DNA of 64,000 nucleotides from an uncultured Bacteroidales bacterium (GTDB taxonomy: Bacteria > Bacteroidota > Bacteroidia > Bacteroidales > FEN-979), in contig CAIYJU010000210.1 of assembly GCA_903926565.1 (NCBI GenBank), positions 1 to 64,000 on the forward strand. Direction: 5' to 3'. Of the stretch, positions 10,064-20,533 are shown piece by piece. A program made the position numbers and the translations under genes. The notes beneath the pieces were generated by a model, which worked only from the letters and a program-made list of their open reading frames with translations, had not been told where the DNA came from and made no database searches. Every line of letters starts with the position of its first letter. The first letter of the stretch is position 1.

Positions 10064-12283
10064 TTAATTTACTCTTGTCACATGTGTAATTCCATCAACC
10101 AGATTAAGTTTACTTAAGGCATCATTCAGATTTGCCGTATTTTTAACGTATAAAGCAATGGACCCTTCAGTAAGTCCGTTGAATGCATCAATATGAAATG
10201 ACTTGATGTTAAGGTTCAGGTCGTTGGAAATAATGCGCGTGATTTCATTCATGAGACCCTGCCGGTCAATTCCGGTTACTTTAATCTCGGCCAGGAAGGA
10301 TATTGACTCATGATTTGCCCAGTTAACCCTTACCATGCTTTTTCCATAAACAGTCATTAACTCCTGTGCTTTGGCACAATTGGTGCGATGTATCTGCATT
10401 GGAAGTTTGTCGGACGTTAAAAGTCCGATGACCTCATCTCCCGGAATCGGGTTGCAGCAGGAGGAAACATTGTAATCGATGGCCAACGTGTCGGTATCTC
10501 CTGATTGCAAAGTTGATTCTTTGATTATTTTGTCCTGTGATGCTTCATCCTGTTCAACTGCACTTTCAGTCGTCGTACCCCTGGAGACATAATTCAGCCA
10601 GCCATTCCTGAAATTCGAAGCTGCAAAAAGCTTAACGTCCTTTACACCGATGGTTCCCTGCGAGACCGAAAAATAGAGATCAACAATGCTGTTGAAGTTA
10701 TTCGCTGCAAGGAATTTCTTGACGTTCCCTGTTGAAAAATCCAGTCCGATCTCAGCAAACCATTTTCCCAGCGTCTCTCTTCCTGATCTTGCATATTTCT
10801 TTTTTTCAGCTCTCACCGCCCATTTAATGCTCGTTTTAGCCCTGGTGGTAACGACATAGCTCAGCCACTCTTCTTTGGGAGCCTGCTTCATGGAAGTGAT
10901 AATCTCGACCTGCTGACCGTTTTTGAGCGTTTGTGTAATCGGCATCAGCTTTTTATCGACTTTTGCCCCGATACAGGTATTTCCCACCTCACTATGAATT
11001 GCATAAGCAAAATCGAGTACGGTAGCACTTGCCGGCAGAGAACGCAATTCTCCCTGAGGTGTAAAAACGGATATTTCGTCGAGAAAGAAGAAACCTTTAA
11101 CATCATCAATAAAGGACAATGCATCGGCATCCGGACTTTCAATCATCTCCTTGATGCGGTCGAGCCAGTTGTCGAGGCGGCTGTTAATATTCAGGGCCTC
11201 TTTGTATTTCCAGTGGGCTGCATAACCCTTTTCGGCAATTTCATCCATCCGGCGCGAGCGGATCTGTATCTCGACCCATTGACCTGTATGGCTCATCACG
11301 GTCGTATGCAGGGCTTCGTATCCATTGGCTTTCGGTATGGAAATCCAGTCGCGCAGCCTGTCCATGTTCGGACGATAAGAGTCAGTGATGACTGAATAGA
11401 CCTTCCAGCAATCAGATTTTTCGGTCTCGACAGGTGAATCAATGACAATCCTTACGGCAAAGATGTCGTAGATCTCCTCAAAAGGAACCTCCTTCTTCTG
11501 CATTTTTAACCAAATTGCAGCAATCGATTTTTCCCGGTCATGGATTTCAAACCTGATGCCTTTTTCAGCAAGCGCCTTTTTTATCGGATAGATAAATTTA
11601 TTGACAAACCGGGAACGGCTTTTGGCAGATTCCTTCAGCTTCCGGGAGATGGTATCATACACCGACGGCTCTGTGTATTTCAGTGCAAGGTCCTCAAGCT
11701 CACTTTTAATAGCATGCAATCCCAGCCGATGGGCAAGGGGGGCATAGAGGTAGATCGTTTCTGAGGAGATCTTGAGCTGCTTTTCGCGGGTCAGCGCATC
11801 AAGCGTTCTCATATTATGCAGCCTGTCGGCCAGTTTGACCAGGATGACGCGAACATCATCGGATAAAGTCAGCAGAATTTTCTTGAAATTTTCGGCATGG
11901 ATGGATGACGTCTGCTGAATGAAAATCCCCTTGATTTTCGTCAGCCCATCAATAATTGCGGCGACTTTATCACCGAACAGTCCCCTGATGTCCTCGATGG
12001 TATATTCCGTATCCTCAACCACATCATGCAGCAGGGCGCAGATAATGGATGTTGCCCCGAGTCCGATCTCTCCGGCGGCAATGGTTGCAACACTCAATGG
12101 ATGATAGATATAGGGCTCGCCGGTTTTCCTGCGCATATCCTTATGCGCTTCAAGGGCCATTTTAAACGCCTTGCGAACAACTTTTTTATCAACAGGATTA
12201 CGGGGTTTCCATAAGCGAAGAAGATTACGGTAACGTTTCAGTATTTCCCGTTTTTCCACCTCTGAATCTTGCTGATACTTCAT
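10064..12283 (-). CDS. spoT: bifunctional (p)ppGpp synthetase/hydrolase RelA/SpoT
   Basis: 739 residues from the ATG at 12283. A longer start at 12307 (747 residues) exists, but a TAATTTTG promoter element sits one base upstream of it, so transcription would begin past that codon and 12283 is preferred. Order: HD hydrolase domain with the catalytic motif HDVVEDT intact (about 86-92), synthetase domain (about 240-350, IYDIFAVRIVIDS), TGS domain (about 395-455, ISVFTPQGE), a zinc-finger-like segment SSCCNPIPGD (about 618-627) and a C-terminal ACT domain. Intact hydrolase and synthetase motifs indicate a bifunctional Rel that sets the stringent response. A fur gene and purA follow downstream. 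Confidence 0.95.
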   Translation of the reverse strand: MKYQQDSEVEKREILKRYRNLLRLWKPRNPVDKKVVRKAFKMALEAHKDMRRKTGEPYIYHPLSVATIAAGEIGLGATSIICALLHDVVEDTEYTIEDIRGLFGDKVAAIIDGLTKIKGIFIQQTSSIHAENFKKILLTLSDDVRVILVKLADRLHNMRTLDALTREKQLKISSETIYLYAPLAHRLGLHAIKSELEDLALKYTEPSVYDTISRKLKESAKSRSRFVNKFIYPIKKALAEKGIRFEIHDREKSIAAIWLKMQKKEVPFEEIYDIFAVRIVIDSPVETEKSDCWKVYSVITDSYRPNMDRLRDWISIPKANGYEALHTTVMSHTGQWVEIQIRSRRMDEIAEKGYAAHWKYKEALNINSRLDNWLDRIKEMIESPDADALSFIDDVKGFFFLDEISVFTPQGELRSLPASATVLDFAYAIHSEVGNTCIGAKVDKKLMPITQTLKNGQQVEIITSMKQAPKEEWLSYVVTTRAKTSIKWAVRAEKKKYARSGRETLGKWFAEIGLDFSTGNVKKFLAANNFNSIVDLYFSVSQGTIGVKDVKLFAASNFRNGWLNYVSRGTTTESAVEQDEASQDKIIKESTLQSGDTDTLAIDYNVSSCCNPIPGDEVIGLLTSDKLPMQIHRTNCAKAQELMTVYGKSMVRVNWANHESISFLAEIKVTGIDRQGLMNEITRIISNDLNLNIKSFHIDAFNGLTEGSIALYVKNTANLNDALSKLNLVDGITHVTRVN

Positions 12284-12308
12284 TTCCGGCTGTTTTCTGT
12301 ATACCATG

Positions 12309-12316
12309 CAAAATTA
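12309..12316 (-). promoter_or_regulatory. -7 element upstream of spoT
   Basis: On the minus strand TAATTTTG matches TAnnTTTG. Its distance implies a start site near 12303, downstream of the first possible ATG (12307) and about 20 nt before the ATG at 12283. No clear -33 element is seen. Confidence 0.45.
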
Positions 12317-12378
12317 ATTAAAATTTAGAATGAATTGAAATAATGAGCCAATATCTCCTTCAGGGGGAAGAAAATTAT

Positions 12379-12386
12379 TACTTTTG
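12379..12386 (+). promoter_or_regulatory. -7 element of the type B cargo gene
   Basis: TACTTTTG matches TAnnTTTG and lies 29 bp before the ATG at 12416, giving a leader of roughly 25 nt. Confidence 0.45.
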
Positions 12387-12415
12387 GCATTATTTTCCAT
12401 TGCCATCCGCCCCAT

Positions 12416-15034
12416 ATGTCCAGACGATTAAGGCTGTATCTGCTTTTACTCTTCATAGTGCCTCTGTTTTCCGCCCCGGTGCTGGTTTTTGCCACGCATC
12501 AACGGGCTGCGGAGATCACTTTCAGGCATTTGACGGAATACACTTATGAAATCACCATTACCTCCTACACATTCACGCCAAGTCCGGCCAATGCCTATCG
12601 CGACTATTTGCTGGTAAACTGGGGGGATAACACCTCCACGGAGATCCGGAGAGTGGCAATGACCAATCTGCCCGATGATATAACATATAACAAATACGTC
12701 GGAGAACATGACTTTCATGGTTCAGCAACGTACACGATATCGGTAGAAGATCCCAACCGCAATGGCGGGATACTCAACATTCCCAACTCTATCAATACAC
12801 CCTTATTCATATATTCTGAACTTACAATCAGCCCATTCATCGGCGGTTACGATAATTCACCGGTGCTTTTGATGCCCCCGGTTGACAACGGATGTGTTAA
12901 CCAGGTATTTTACCATAACCCCGGAGCTTACGATGCCGATGGTGACAGCCTGTCCTATAGGCTGGTACCCTGCCGCGGAGCTCTCGGGCAGGTCATCCCG
13001 GGATATACTTACCCGGAGGCCTCGAACAGCCTGACACTGAATGCCCTCACTGGCGACCTTATCTGGGACAGCCCGCAGCAGCAGGGTGAATACAACGTCG
13101 CCATCCTTATTGAAGAGTGGCGCAACGGTATTAAAATCGGGAGTGTGCTCCGCGATATGCAAATCATCATTGTTGCCTGCGATAACCGGCCGCCTGTGAT
13201 CCAAACAGTTACAGACACATGTGTTGAAGCGGGCAAAAACCTTCGGTTTCCCGTCAGGGCGTATGACCCCGACAGCAATTATGTTACGCTGACCGGAACG
13301 GGAGGTCCGTTTATTCTTGCTGAAAGCCCGGCCTCCATGGACTCCAACCCATCTACCGGCTACGGACATACACGAACAATTTTCCGTTGGAACACAGTTT
13401 GCAACCATGTGAAAAACCGCCCGTACCAGGTATTTTTCAAAGCCAGGGATGATGGAAAGCCAGTGAGCCTCGTTTCCATAAAAACCGTCAACATCCGGGT
13501 AATCGGGCCGGCGCCAAAAAATCTTTCGACAGCGCCCCTCGGAAACAATATTGCCTTGAGCTGGGACAATTATCAATGTTTAAATGCCAGTGGGTACTAC
13601 ATTTACCGCAAGGCAGACTCTACAGGCTACGTTCCCGGATATTGTGAATCCGGGGTGCCACCCTATCTGGGATATACCAGGATTGATATATTAACCGACA
13701 TTTCAAGAAAGACCTACCTTGATGACAACAAAGGAGCAGGGCTGCTGCGTGGTCTGAAATACTGCTACCTGGTGGTGGCTTATTATCCCGACAAAGCTGA
13801 AAGTTATGCATCAAATGAAGCGTGTGCCACATTGAAAAAAGATCTTGCAGTGATCACCAATGCCAGTATTACGCTAACAAATGAGCAAACAGGATCCGTC
13901 TACGTTGCATGGTCCAAACCTACCGAACTCGACACTGTGCAGATTCCCGGGCCTTACAAGTACCTTGTTTTGCGGTCCAGGTCAGATGCGCCCGGACTGT
14001 TTGTCCCGGTGGATTCTCTTTCAAATCTGAATGACACAATTTTGAACCTGTCAGGGCTCAATACGGTTCTCTATTCCTACCTTTACAGGATTGACCTGTA
14101 CAATGTCACACCGGGAAATCGCTTTCTGATCGGATCATCCCAGGTTGCCCCGACCATCTTTCTAAATGCCGGCCCGACTGATAAAATGATCAGGTTAACC
14201 TGGAACAACAACGTTCCATGGTCCAACCATCAGTTTGTAATTTACCGTAAAGGACCTGGCGGCAGCGTATTTGATTCGATCGGGATAAGTATTGCTCCGG
14301 GTTACAACGACAGCGGACTTGTTAATGGTCTAAGCTATTGTTACAAGCTAAAAAGTATTGGCAATTACTCTGCGTCAGGTTTTGTTGACCCGATCATTAA
14401 TTTCTCGCAGGAGGTGTGTGCTGTTCCCGTTGACAACGTCCCCCCCTGTCCTCCCATTCTAACGATAAAAACCATTTGTGAGGAATCAACCAATGTGCTT
14501 TCATGGCCGAGGCCTCCTGACAGCTGCCCGGCTGACATTGCGAAGTACTACATCTATTTTACGCATATCCAGGGAGAACCTATCCTTATTGACTCCATTC
14601 TGAACCCAACTGACACCGTTTACAACCACAAACAATCGAACACCATTGTGGGCTGTTATGGCATTACAGCCGTAGATTCCGTTGGCAACCTCAGCGCCAT
14701 GAGTAATATTATCTGTGTTGATCTCTCCGGATTCCAGGGATGCCGATTTTCGCTGCCGAACATTTTTACGCCAAACGGCGATCTGACCAATGATTTTTTC
14801 ATTCCATTTCCTGGTTATACCTCAGTAGACAATGTTGACATGAAGATTTTTGATCGTTGGGGCAAACTGGTTTTCGAAACCCGGGATCCGGCCATTCAAT
14901 GGGACGGCAATGATAAAACCACGAAACAGCCATGCAGTGACGGTACCTATTTTTACACCTGCGATGTGTTTGAAATCACCCTTGGTGGAAACACAAAACG
15001 AAATCTTCATGGTACTGTTACAATCCTGAGGTAG
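12416..15034 (+). CDS. secreted protein with T9SS type B (CHU_C / gliding-associated) C-terminal sorting domain
   Basis: 872 residues. A signal peptide ([20 protein letters not shown], cleavage before about residue 26) starts the protein. The body (about 30-780) has a PKD-like or Ig-like N-terminal part (VNWGDN) and repeated fibronectin III-like strands ([23 protein letters not shown]) with paired cysteines. The last 90 residues are a classic type B sorting domain: [35 protein letters not shown] and [13 protein letters not shown]. Such proteins cross the outer membrane by the type IX system and are kept at the surface or released. The ligand is unknown. It is a cargo for the T9SS genes at 44-61 kb. 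Confidence 0.93.
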   Translation: MSRRLRLYLLLLFIVPLFSAPVLVFATHQRAAEITFRHLTEYTYEITITSYTFTPSPANAYRDYLLVNWGDNTSTEIRRVAMTNLPDDITYNKYVGEHDFHGSATYTISVEDPNRNGGILNIPNSINTPLFIYSELTISPFIGGYDNSPVLLMPPVDNGCVNQVFYHNPGAYDADGDSLSYRLVPCRGALGQVIPGYTYPEASNSLTLNALTGDLIWDSPQQQGEYNVAILIEEWRNGIKIGSVLRDMQIIIVACDNRPPVIQTVTDTCVEAGKNLRFPVRAYDPDSNYVTLTGTGGPFILAESPASMDSNPSTGYGHTRTIFRWNTVCNHVKNRPYQVFFKARDDGKPVSLVSIKTVNIRVIGPAPKNLSTAPLGNNIALSWDNYQCLNASGYYIYRKADSTGYVPGYCESGVPPYLGYTRIDILTDISRKTYLDDNKGAGLLRGLKYCYLVVAYYPDKAESYASNEACATLKKDLAVITNASITLTNEQTGSVYVAWSKPTELDTVQIPGPYKYLVLRSRSDAPGLFVPVDSLSNLNDTILNLSGLNTVLYSYLYRIDLYNVTPGNRFLIGSSQVAPTIFLNAGPTDKMIRLTWNNNVPWSNHQFVIYRKGPGGSVFDSIGISIAPGYNDSGLVNGLSYCYKLKSIGNYSASGFVDPIINFSQEVCAVPVDNVPPCPPILTIKTICEESTNVLSWPRPPDSCPADIAKYYIYFTHIQGEPILIDSILNPTDTVYNHKQSNTIVGCYGITAVDSVGNLSAMSNIICVDLSGFQGCRFSLPNIFTPNGDLTNDFFIPFPGYTSVDNVDMKIFDRWGKLVFETRDPAIQWDGNDKTTKQPCSDGTYFYTCDVFEITLGGNTKRNLHGTVTILR

Positions 15035-15040
15035 ATTTCT

Positions 15041-15048
15041 TATCTTTG
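15041..15048 (+). promoter_or_regulatory. -7 element giving a probably leaderless lepA transcript
   Basis: TATCTTTG is a perfect TAnnTTTG element, identical to that of rimP. It ends five bases before the GTG start of lepA, so the predicted start site falls on or next to the start codon. No good -33 element is visible. Confidence 0.55.
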
Positions 15049-15053
15049 CACCC

Positions 15054-16844
15054 GTGAAAAATCTCCGTAACTTCTGTATAATTGCCCACATTGATCATGG
15101 CAAATCGACCCTGGCAGATCGTCTGCTGCAGTGGACTGATACTGTATCCGAACGCGATTCCAGGGAGCAGGTACTCGATGACATGGACCTTGAGCGTGAA
15201 CGGGGAATAACGATTAAAAGTCATGCGATTCAGATGAATTTTCCGCATAACGGGGAAGATTACGTTCTGAACCTTATCGACACACCCGGCCACGTTGACT
15301 TTTCTTACGAAGTATCACGGGCCATTGCCGCATGTGAAGGCGCGCTCCTGGTCGTTGATGCGACCCAGGGAATTCAGGCCCAGACCATTTCAAATCTTTA
15401 CCTGGCCATTGAACACAACCTGACCATCATTCCTGTTCTGAATAAAATAGACATGGATGCGGCCATGATTGAAGAGGTAAAAGACCAGATTGTGGACTTA
15501 CTGGGGTGTGATCATGATGAGATCCTGGCTGTCAGCGCAAAAGCAGGAATTGGCATCGACCAGGTCCTGGATGCCATCATCAGCCGGATTCCCTGCCCTA
15601 AAGGCGATCCCGAAGCTCCTTTACAGGCGCTTATCTTTGATTCATTGTTCAACCCTTTCAGGGGTGTTGTGGCCTATTTCAGAATTTTCAACGGCTCCAT
15701 AAAAAAAGGGGACCATGTGAAATTTGTGGCTACAGGCATGGACTACCGGGCCGATGAAGTTGGAATCTTACGCATGAAGCAGGAGGTTCGCAATACGGTT
15801 TATGCCGGTGATGTCGGCTATATCATTTCAGGAATAAAAAACAGCAAGGAGGTTCAGGTTGGCGATACCATCACCCATGTGAGCAATCCCTGTACTGAAA
15901 TCATTGAAGGATTCCTCGGGGTGAAGCCAATGGTTTTCGCCGGTATCTACCCGACTGACGCGGATGATTATGAAGTCTTACGCGATTCCCTTGAGAAGCT
16001 GAGGCTGAACGATGCAGCACTTTCTTTCGAACCTGAGGCTTCTGCTGCACTTGGTTTCGGCTTCCGCTGCGGCTTCCTCGGACTCCTTCACATGGAGATT
16101 GTGCAGGAACGACTTGACCGCGAGTTCGACATGGATGTGATCACCACCGTGCCAAACGTGTCATATAAAGTTTATACCACCAAAGGGGAGATGCTGGATG
16201 TGTACAATCCCTCCGGGTTGCCCGAACCCAATCATATTACCAAAATCGAAGAGCCCACCATTACCGCCAACATCATTACAAAATCAGAATACATCGGTTC
16301 CATAATGACACTTTGCGTTGGCAAACGCGGCGTTCTTAAAAACCAGGTTTATCTGACAACCGACCGGATCGAGTTAACTGTTGAACTGCCCCTTGGGGAA
16401 ATTGTATTTGATTTTTATGACAAGCTGAAGAGCATTTCAAAAGGGTATGCCTCTTTTGATTATCACCCGTCAGGATGGCAAACAGCCGACCTTATTAAAT
16501 TGGACATCCTCCTTAACGGGGAGATCGTGGATGCACTGTCGGCACTGATAACCAGGAATAATGCGTATGATTTTGGCCGTCGTTTCTGTGAAAAATTAAA
16601 GGAATTTATCCCAAGGCAGCAATACGACGTTGCCATCCAGGCGGCCATCGGAGCCAAGGTGATCTCCAGGGAAACTGTAAAGGCTCTCAGGAAAGATGTC
16701 ACTGCCAAATGCTACGGAGGCGACATTACCCGTAAACGCAAGCTGCTTGAAAAACAGAAAAAAGGGAAAAAACGCATGCGCCAGATTGGCAATGTTGAGG
16801 TTCCCCAAAAAGCATTCCTTGCTGTGCTTAAACTTGATTCCTGA
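15054..16844 (+). CDS. lepA: elongation factor 4 (LepA)
   Basis: 596 residues with a GTG start. The start is fixed by homology, since the family N-terminus is [18 protein letters not shown]. Ribosome-associated GTPase thought to act on stalled or initiating ribosomes. P-loop AHIDHGKST (about 11-19), switch [16 protein letters not shown] and NKID motifs are all present. The EF-G-like domains II, III and V and the LepA-specific C-terminal domain (about 490-596, with [22 protein letters not shown]) complete the protein. The C-terminus is full length. The promoter element at 15041-15048 leaves almost no untranslated leader. Confidence 0.97.
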   Translation: MKNLRNFCIIAHIDHGKSTLADRLLQWTDTVSERDSREQVLDDMDLERERGITIKSHAIQMNFPHNGEDYVLNLIDTPGHVDFSYEVSRAIAACEGALLVVDATQGIQAQTISNLYLAIEHNLTIIPVLNKIDMDAAMIEEVKDQIVDLLGCDHDEILAVSAKAGIGIDQVLDAIISRIPCPKGDPEAPLQALIFDSLFNPFRGVVAYFRIFNGSIKKGDHVKFVATGMDYRADEVGILRMKQEVRNTVYAGDVGYIISGIKNSKEVQVGDTITHVSNPCTEIIEGFLGVKPMVFAGIYPTDADDYEVLRDSLEKLRLNDAALSFEPEASAALGFGFRCGFLGLLHMEIVQERLDREFDMDVITTVPNVSYKVYTTKGEMLDVYNPSGLPEPNHITKIEEPTITANIITKSEYIGSIMTLCVGKRGVLKNQVYLTTDRIELTVELPLGEIVFDFYDKLKSISKGYASFDYHPSGWQTADLIKLDILLNGEIVDALSALITRNNAYDFGRRFCEKLKEFIPRQQYDVAIQAAIGAKVISRETVKALRKDVTAKCYGGDITRKRKLLEKQKKGKKRMRQIGNVEVPQKAFLAVLKLDS

Positions 16845-16923
16845 TTTATTTCTGCCCCCTGTAACATTTCCTGTTTATTTGCGTCATGTGTGCAATAATG
16901 TCTAACCTAAAAATGATGCATTT

Positions 16924-17823
16924 ATGAAAACCAGTTTAAAAATCTCCCTGTTATTTACTATATTTCTGACAACCGCATTGATCACCAATGCACAAGATGA
17001 GAAAAAACATTCCCACCACAAACATGGCTGGCCGATGCATGACACTGCCCAGATGAAAGAGTTCACCTGTGCCATGGAAAATTTCAACATGGAAGATTTT
17101 CCATTTTGCAAGAGTAAAAAGAAGTACAATGGCCATTGGGCGGGTATTGAACTTGGGGTAAGTGGTTATGTCACCCCGGACTTTGACATGAATTTCAATC
17201 CCTCCTATCCATACATGAATATGAACACTGCACGGTCAATGACCGTGAACATCAATCCTTTTGAACTCAATCTCAATCTTTACAACAACAAAATCGGCTT
17301 TACGACCGGCCTGGGATTCCAGATCAGCAACTATTACTTTACCGACAACTATGTGATGCTTCAGGATTCCTCCACGCTTGTTGCTTATAAAGTTCAGGAT
17401 TCCCAGGGCAACCCGGTGAAATTGAAGGTAAACAAACTGGTGACATCGTACCTTACCCTTCCACTCTTTTTCGAATACCAGACCAATCCATACAGAAGGT
17501 TAAGCAGCTTTCATGTAACACTTGGCGTGGTTGCAGGTGTGCGTATCGGGTCATATACCAAGCAGGTTTACGAAGATGAAGGTCAGGCCTATTCGCTGGT
17601 TGATGAACAGGGGAACAAGGTTGCGACTTTTGATGTTGAACATCATTCTGTTCAGGACCGGGGAGCCTTCCATCTTAGCCCTTTCAAACTTGACGCTGCG
17701 TTTCGCGTTGGCTGGTCACATCTCAACCTTTTCAGCACCTACTCTCTGACACAGATGTTCCAGAAAAACCAGGGACCTGAGCTCTATCCTTTTACGGTCG
17801 GGATTACACTACTTGGCTGGTAA
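16924..17823 (+). CDS. outer-membrane beta-barrel protein (OMP_b-brl_2-like)
   Basis: 299 residues. Signal peptide MKTSLKISLLFTIFLTTALI...NAQ is followed by a histidine-rich stretch (KKHSHHKHGWPMHD, about residues 28-41) and a Cys-containing segment. From about residue 70 the pattern is alternating amphipathic strands (WAGIELGVSGYV, IGFTTGLGFQISNYYF, FHVTLGVVAGVRIG, LNLFSTYSLTQMF) ending in an outer-membrane-type strand, YPFTVGITLLGW. Such small barrels are common in Bacteroidetes and mostly uncharacterised. The His-rich N-terminus could bind metal, which is inference only. Confidence 0.75.
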   Translation: MKTSLKISLLFTIFLTTALITNAQDEKKHSHHKHGWPMHDTAQMKEFTCAMENFNMEDFPFCKSKKKYNGHWAGIELGVSGYVTPDFDMNFNPSYPYMNMNTARSMTVNINPFELNLNLYNNKIGFTTGLGFQISNYYFTDNYVMLQDSSTLVAYKVQDSQGNPVKLKVNKLVTSYLTLPLFFEYQTNPYRRLSSFHVTLGVVAGVRIGSYTKQVYEDEGQAYSLVDEQGNKVATFDVEHHSVQDRGAFHLSPFKLDAAFRVGWSHLNLFSTYSLTQMFQKNQGPELYPFTVGITLLGW

Positions 17824-17838
17824 GAATCGTAAAAAGGG

Positions 17839-19275
17839 TCAGGAACCTGTGAAAAACCGCTCTTCAAAATTAATCAGGAACAGTTTTTTTGTTGCACGCG
17901 TCACCGCAGTATAAAGCCAGCGCAGGAATTCCAGGTTCAGCATCTGATCAGTGAGGTATCCCTGGTCGATAAAGACCGTATCCCATTGCCCTCCCTGGGT
18001 TTTATGACAGGTGAGCGCATACGCGAACTTGATCTGAAGTGCGTTGAAATAGGGACTGGCCTTAACTTTTTCCATCCTTTCACGCCGTGACGGGATATCC
18101 TGAAAATCGGCCATGACCGCCTGAAAAAGCCTGTTGTTATCAGCCTGCGTAAGGGCAGCAGATTCCGACATCAGGGTGTCGAGGATGATTTTTACATCAA
18201 TCTCCTTTTCCTCCGGGTAATCAAGAAAGCGGATGGCAACATCGGCAAACCGGAACCCGTAAAGCTCCTCCACATTGCGGATCCTGAGCAATTCAACGAT
18301 ATCGCCGTTGGCGATGAAGCCGGCGGTGGATTCCAGGGGTAACCAGAAATAGTTGTTCTTTACAACCATGAGCAAATCGCCCGAGGATATCTCTTCTTCA
18401 AAAAAGAGGATTCTCCGGCGAATTTCCCTGTTATAGATGTTTGCACGCTTATTTGACCGGCAGATCACCACACTGTTCTGCTTTTGCGATCCTGACCAGG
18501 CATCATTCAATGAATCTTCAAGATCCTGGCCATTCAGCCGGCAAACATCCCTGTACCCGTCAATTGAAAATAGAGGGAATTCAACTTTTTGATTTTGTAT
18601 CTGCTGCCTTACCAGCGTTGCATTGACCAAAATTCCGGATTCTTTTGCCTGCCTGACAACTTCTGTTAATTCAAAAGTATCCAGGTTCAGATGGAATGCC
18701 CGTTTCAAAAATTCGTGGTCCAGGGCCGGGCTGTGATCGAGGCCAACGGGAGGCAGCTGGGCTGTATCTCCGATAAAGAGCATCCTGCAGTTCTCCCCGC
18801 TATATACGAACCGGAACAGGTCATCCAGGAGATTCCTGGATGAAAAGAGTGCTCCTTCGGCAGACATGGCGTGCTGGATCATCGAAGCTTCATCCACGAT
18901 AAACAAGGTATGCTTGTGGTAATTCGTCTGGAGTTTCAGTTCGATGAGCCCGTCCTTATTGGTGCGTGCAAAATAAATTTTGCGGTGGATGGTATTTGCC
19001 TCTTTCCTGGTATAACTTGTGAGGACTTTTGCAGCACGTCCGGTCGGAGCCAGTAGTGCAGTCCTTTTCCCTATTTTCGGGAGGACATCGACCAGCGCTT
19101 TCACGACCGTGGTCTTGCCTGTTCCTGCAAACCCGCGGAGGACAAACAACGCATTTTGCTGCTGCCATGAGATGGTTAAAAAAACGGCCAATTCTCCGAG
19201 CAACCTATCCTGACCTTCAGTAGGATCGTAAGGAAACTCCTCACGCAGCATGGTGATGACCCGCGTAAGATCCAT
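17839..19275 (-). CDS. RecD/Pif1-like superfamily 1 DNA helicase
   Basis: 478 residues. ATP-dependent DNA helicase of the RecD2 type. Motifs in order: Walker A GFAGTGKTT (48-56), motif Ia LLAPTGRAAKVL, Walker B LFIVDEASM, motif III GDTAQLPPVG, motif IV VVICRSNKRAN, the UvrD-like C-terminal motif ALTCHKTQGGQWDTVFID and the motif VI region WLYTAVTRA. It lacks the long N-terminal extension of classical RecD2 and has no RecB/RecC partner nearby, so it is probably a stand-alone helicase in repair or replication-fork maintenance. It lies five bases downstream of the permease gene on the same strand and may be cotranscribed with upp. Confidence 0.88.
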   Translation of the reverse strand: MDLTRVITMLREEFPYDPTEGQDRLLGELAVFLTISWQQQNALFVLRGFAGTGKTTVVKALVDVLPKIGKRTALLAPTGRAAKVLTSYTRKEANTIHRKIYFARTNKDGLIELKLQTNYHKHTLFIVDEASMIQHAMSAEGALFSSRNLLDDLFRFVYSGENCRMLFIGDTAQLPPVGLDHSPALDHEFLKRAFHLNLDTFELTEVVRQAKESGILVNATLVRQQIQNQKVEFPLFSIDGYRDVCRLNGQDLEDSLNDAWSGSQKQNSVVICRSNKRANIYNREIRRRILFFEEEISSGDLLMVVKNNYFWLPLESTAGFIANGDIVELLRIRNVEELYGFRFADVAIRFLDYPEEKEIDVKIILDTLMSESAALTQADNNRLFQAVMADFQDIPSRRERMEKVKASPYFNALQIKFAYALTCHKTQGGQWDTVFIDQGYLTDQMLNLEFLRWLYTAVTRATKKLFLINFEERFFTGS

Positions 19276-19280
19276 GAAAG

Positions 19281-20525
19281 TTATTCGTAACGAAGTGATT
19301 CGATCGGGTCAAGATTTGCAGCCTTCCTTGCCGGGATGATCCCGCTGATCAATGCAACGGCAAAACAGAGTACAACCCCTGTTAAAATCCAGATCCATGG
19401 CACGATGAATGCACTGCCGATCAGCAGTGAGATTATATTGCCGACCAGGATTCCAAGAACAATGCCAAGCAATCCACCCAGCTGGCCAATCACGATGGAT
19501 TCGACCAGGAACTGATTACGGATTACGCGTTTGGTAGCCCCTATTGCCTTGCGGATCCCGATTTCGCGTGTCCGTTCGGTAACGGAAACCAGCATAATGT
19601 TCATCAGCCCGATGGCTGCCCCGAGCAGGGTGATGAACCCGATGATGGTGGCAGCCATGGTTACATATTTTATGTTTTCAATCAACATCTTAGCTATGGT
19701 ATCACTTTTGGATATTTCAAACGTATCCTCTGCCCCTACCGGCACTTTCCTGATATTCCGCAGGATTGCTGTAGCTTCGCCGGTGGCTGCGTCAACCAGT
19801 TCAGGCCGTTTTGCCATTACATTGATATTGAATGACATGTTTGGCCTTGGGAAATTTACACGCACGTTGGTAACCGGTATAAAACAGGTGCGGTCACCAC
19901 TGAAACCCATGCTGGAACCTTTGGATTTCAACACCCCGATAACTTTAAATTTTCCCGGACCAATTGAGATAATTTTCCCGATAGGATCCTCGTTGTTTTT
20001 AAACAGGTCGGTTACCAGTGAGGCGCCAAGGATTGCGGAACTGAAACCGTAATAGACCTCATTTGCAGTAAAGTTCCGGCCAAATTCAACCTCATCCCCC
20101 GAGGTGATCAGGTAATTTTCGTCGGTGCCGATTACGCCCACATTGGGGTTGGTTTTTTTTGCTTCATACTTCAGGGTTGCGATTCCTGTGGCACGTGTGA
20201 ACACAGATGTAAACGCCGGAAATTCAAACCGTTCCTTAAACTCAAGGGCCTGGTTGTAGGTTATGGGTTCGTATCGCTTTTCTTTCTGGTCGCTTCCTCC
20301 CATGTGGATATTCATCGACCGATTGCGGATCGTGAGTGTGTTTGACCCCATCATGGAGAAGTTCTGCGTGAGGTAATATTTAATGGAATCCGTTGCTGTC
20401 AGAATGCCTACCAGCGCCATGATTCCAAAGGAGATGATCAGGATGGTAAGAATTGTCCGAAGCAAATGGCTCCTGATGGAAACCAGTGAGATGTTGATAT
20501 TTTCAAGAACCAGCGTGTTTTTCAT
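19281..20525 (-). CDS. ABC transporter permease of the MacB/FtsX family
   Basis: 414 residues. Type VII ABC (MacB-like) permease architecture: one N-terminal membrane helix (about 22-45), a large periplasmic MacB_PCD domain (about 46-270), then an FtsX domain with three helices (about 285-308, 335-358, 372-395) and conserved segments VTERTREIGIRKAIGAT and the C-terminal IPARKAANLDPIESLRYE. These permeases do not form a channel but transmit ATP-driven motion to periplasmic partners. Neither an ATPase nor a MacA adaptor is adjacent, so its partners must be encoded elsewhere. Eight bases separate it from upp. Confidence 0.9.
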   Translation of the reverse strand: MKNTLVLENINISLVSIRSHLLRTILTILIISFGIMALVGILTATDSIKYYLTQNFSMMGSNTLTIRNRSMNIHMGGSDQKEKRYEPITYNQALEFKERFEFPAFTSVFTRATGIATLKYEAKKTNPNVGVIGTDENYLITSGDEVEFGRNFTANEVYYGFSSAILGASLVTDLFKNNEDPIGKIISIGPGKFKVIGVLKSKGSSMGFSGDRTCFIPVTNVRVNFPRPNMSFNINVMAKRPELVDAATGEATAILRNIRKVPVGAEDTFEISKSDTIAKMLIENIKYVTMAATIIGFITLLGAAIGLMNIMLVSVTERTREIGIRKAIGATKRVIRNQFLVESIVIGQLGGLLGIVLGILVGNIISLLIGSAFIVPWIWILTGVVLCFAVALISGIIPARKAANLDPIESLRYE

Positions 20526-20533
20526 AATCGTGA

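Noticed and set aside
12343-12549. Plus-strand 68-codon frame before the type B cargo gene
   Set aside because: Overlaps the signal-peptide region of the real gene in another frame; contains its -7 element.
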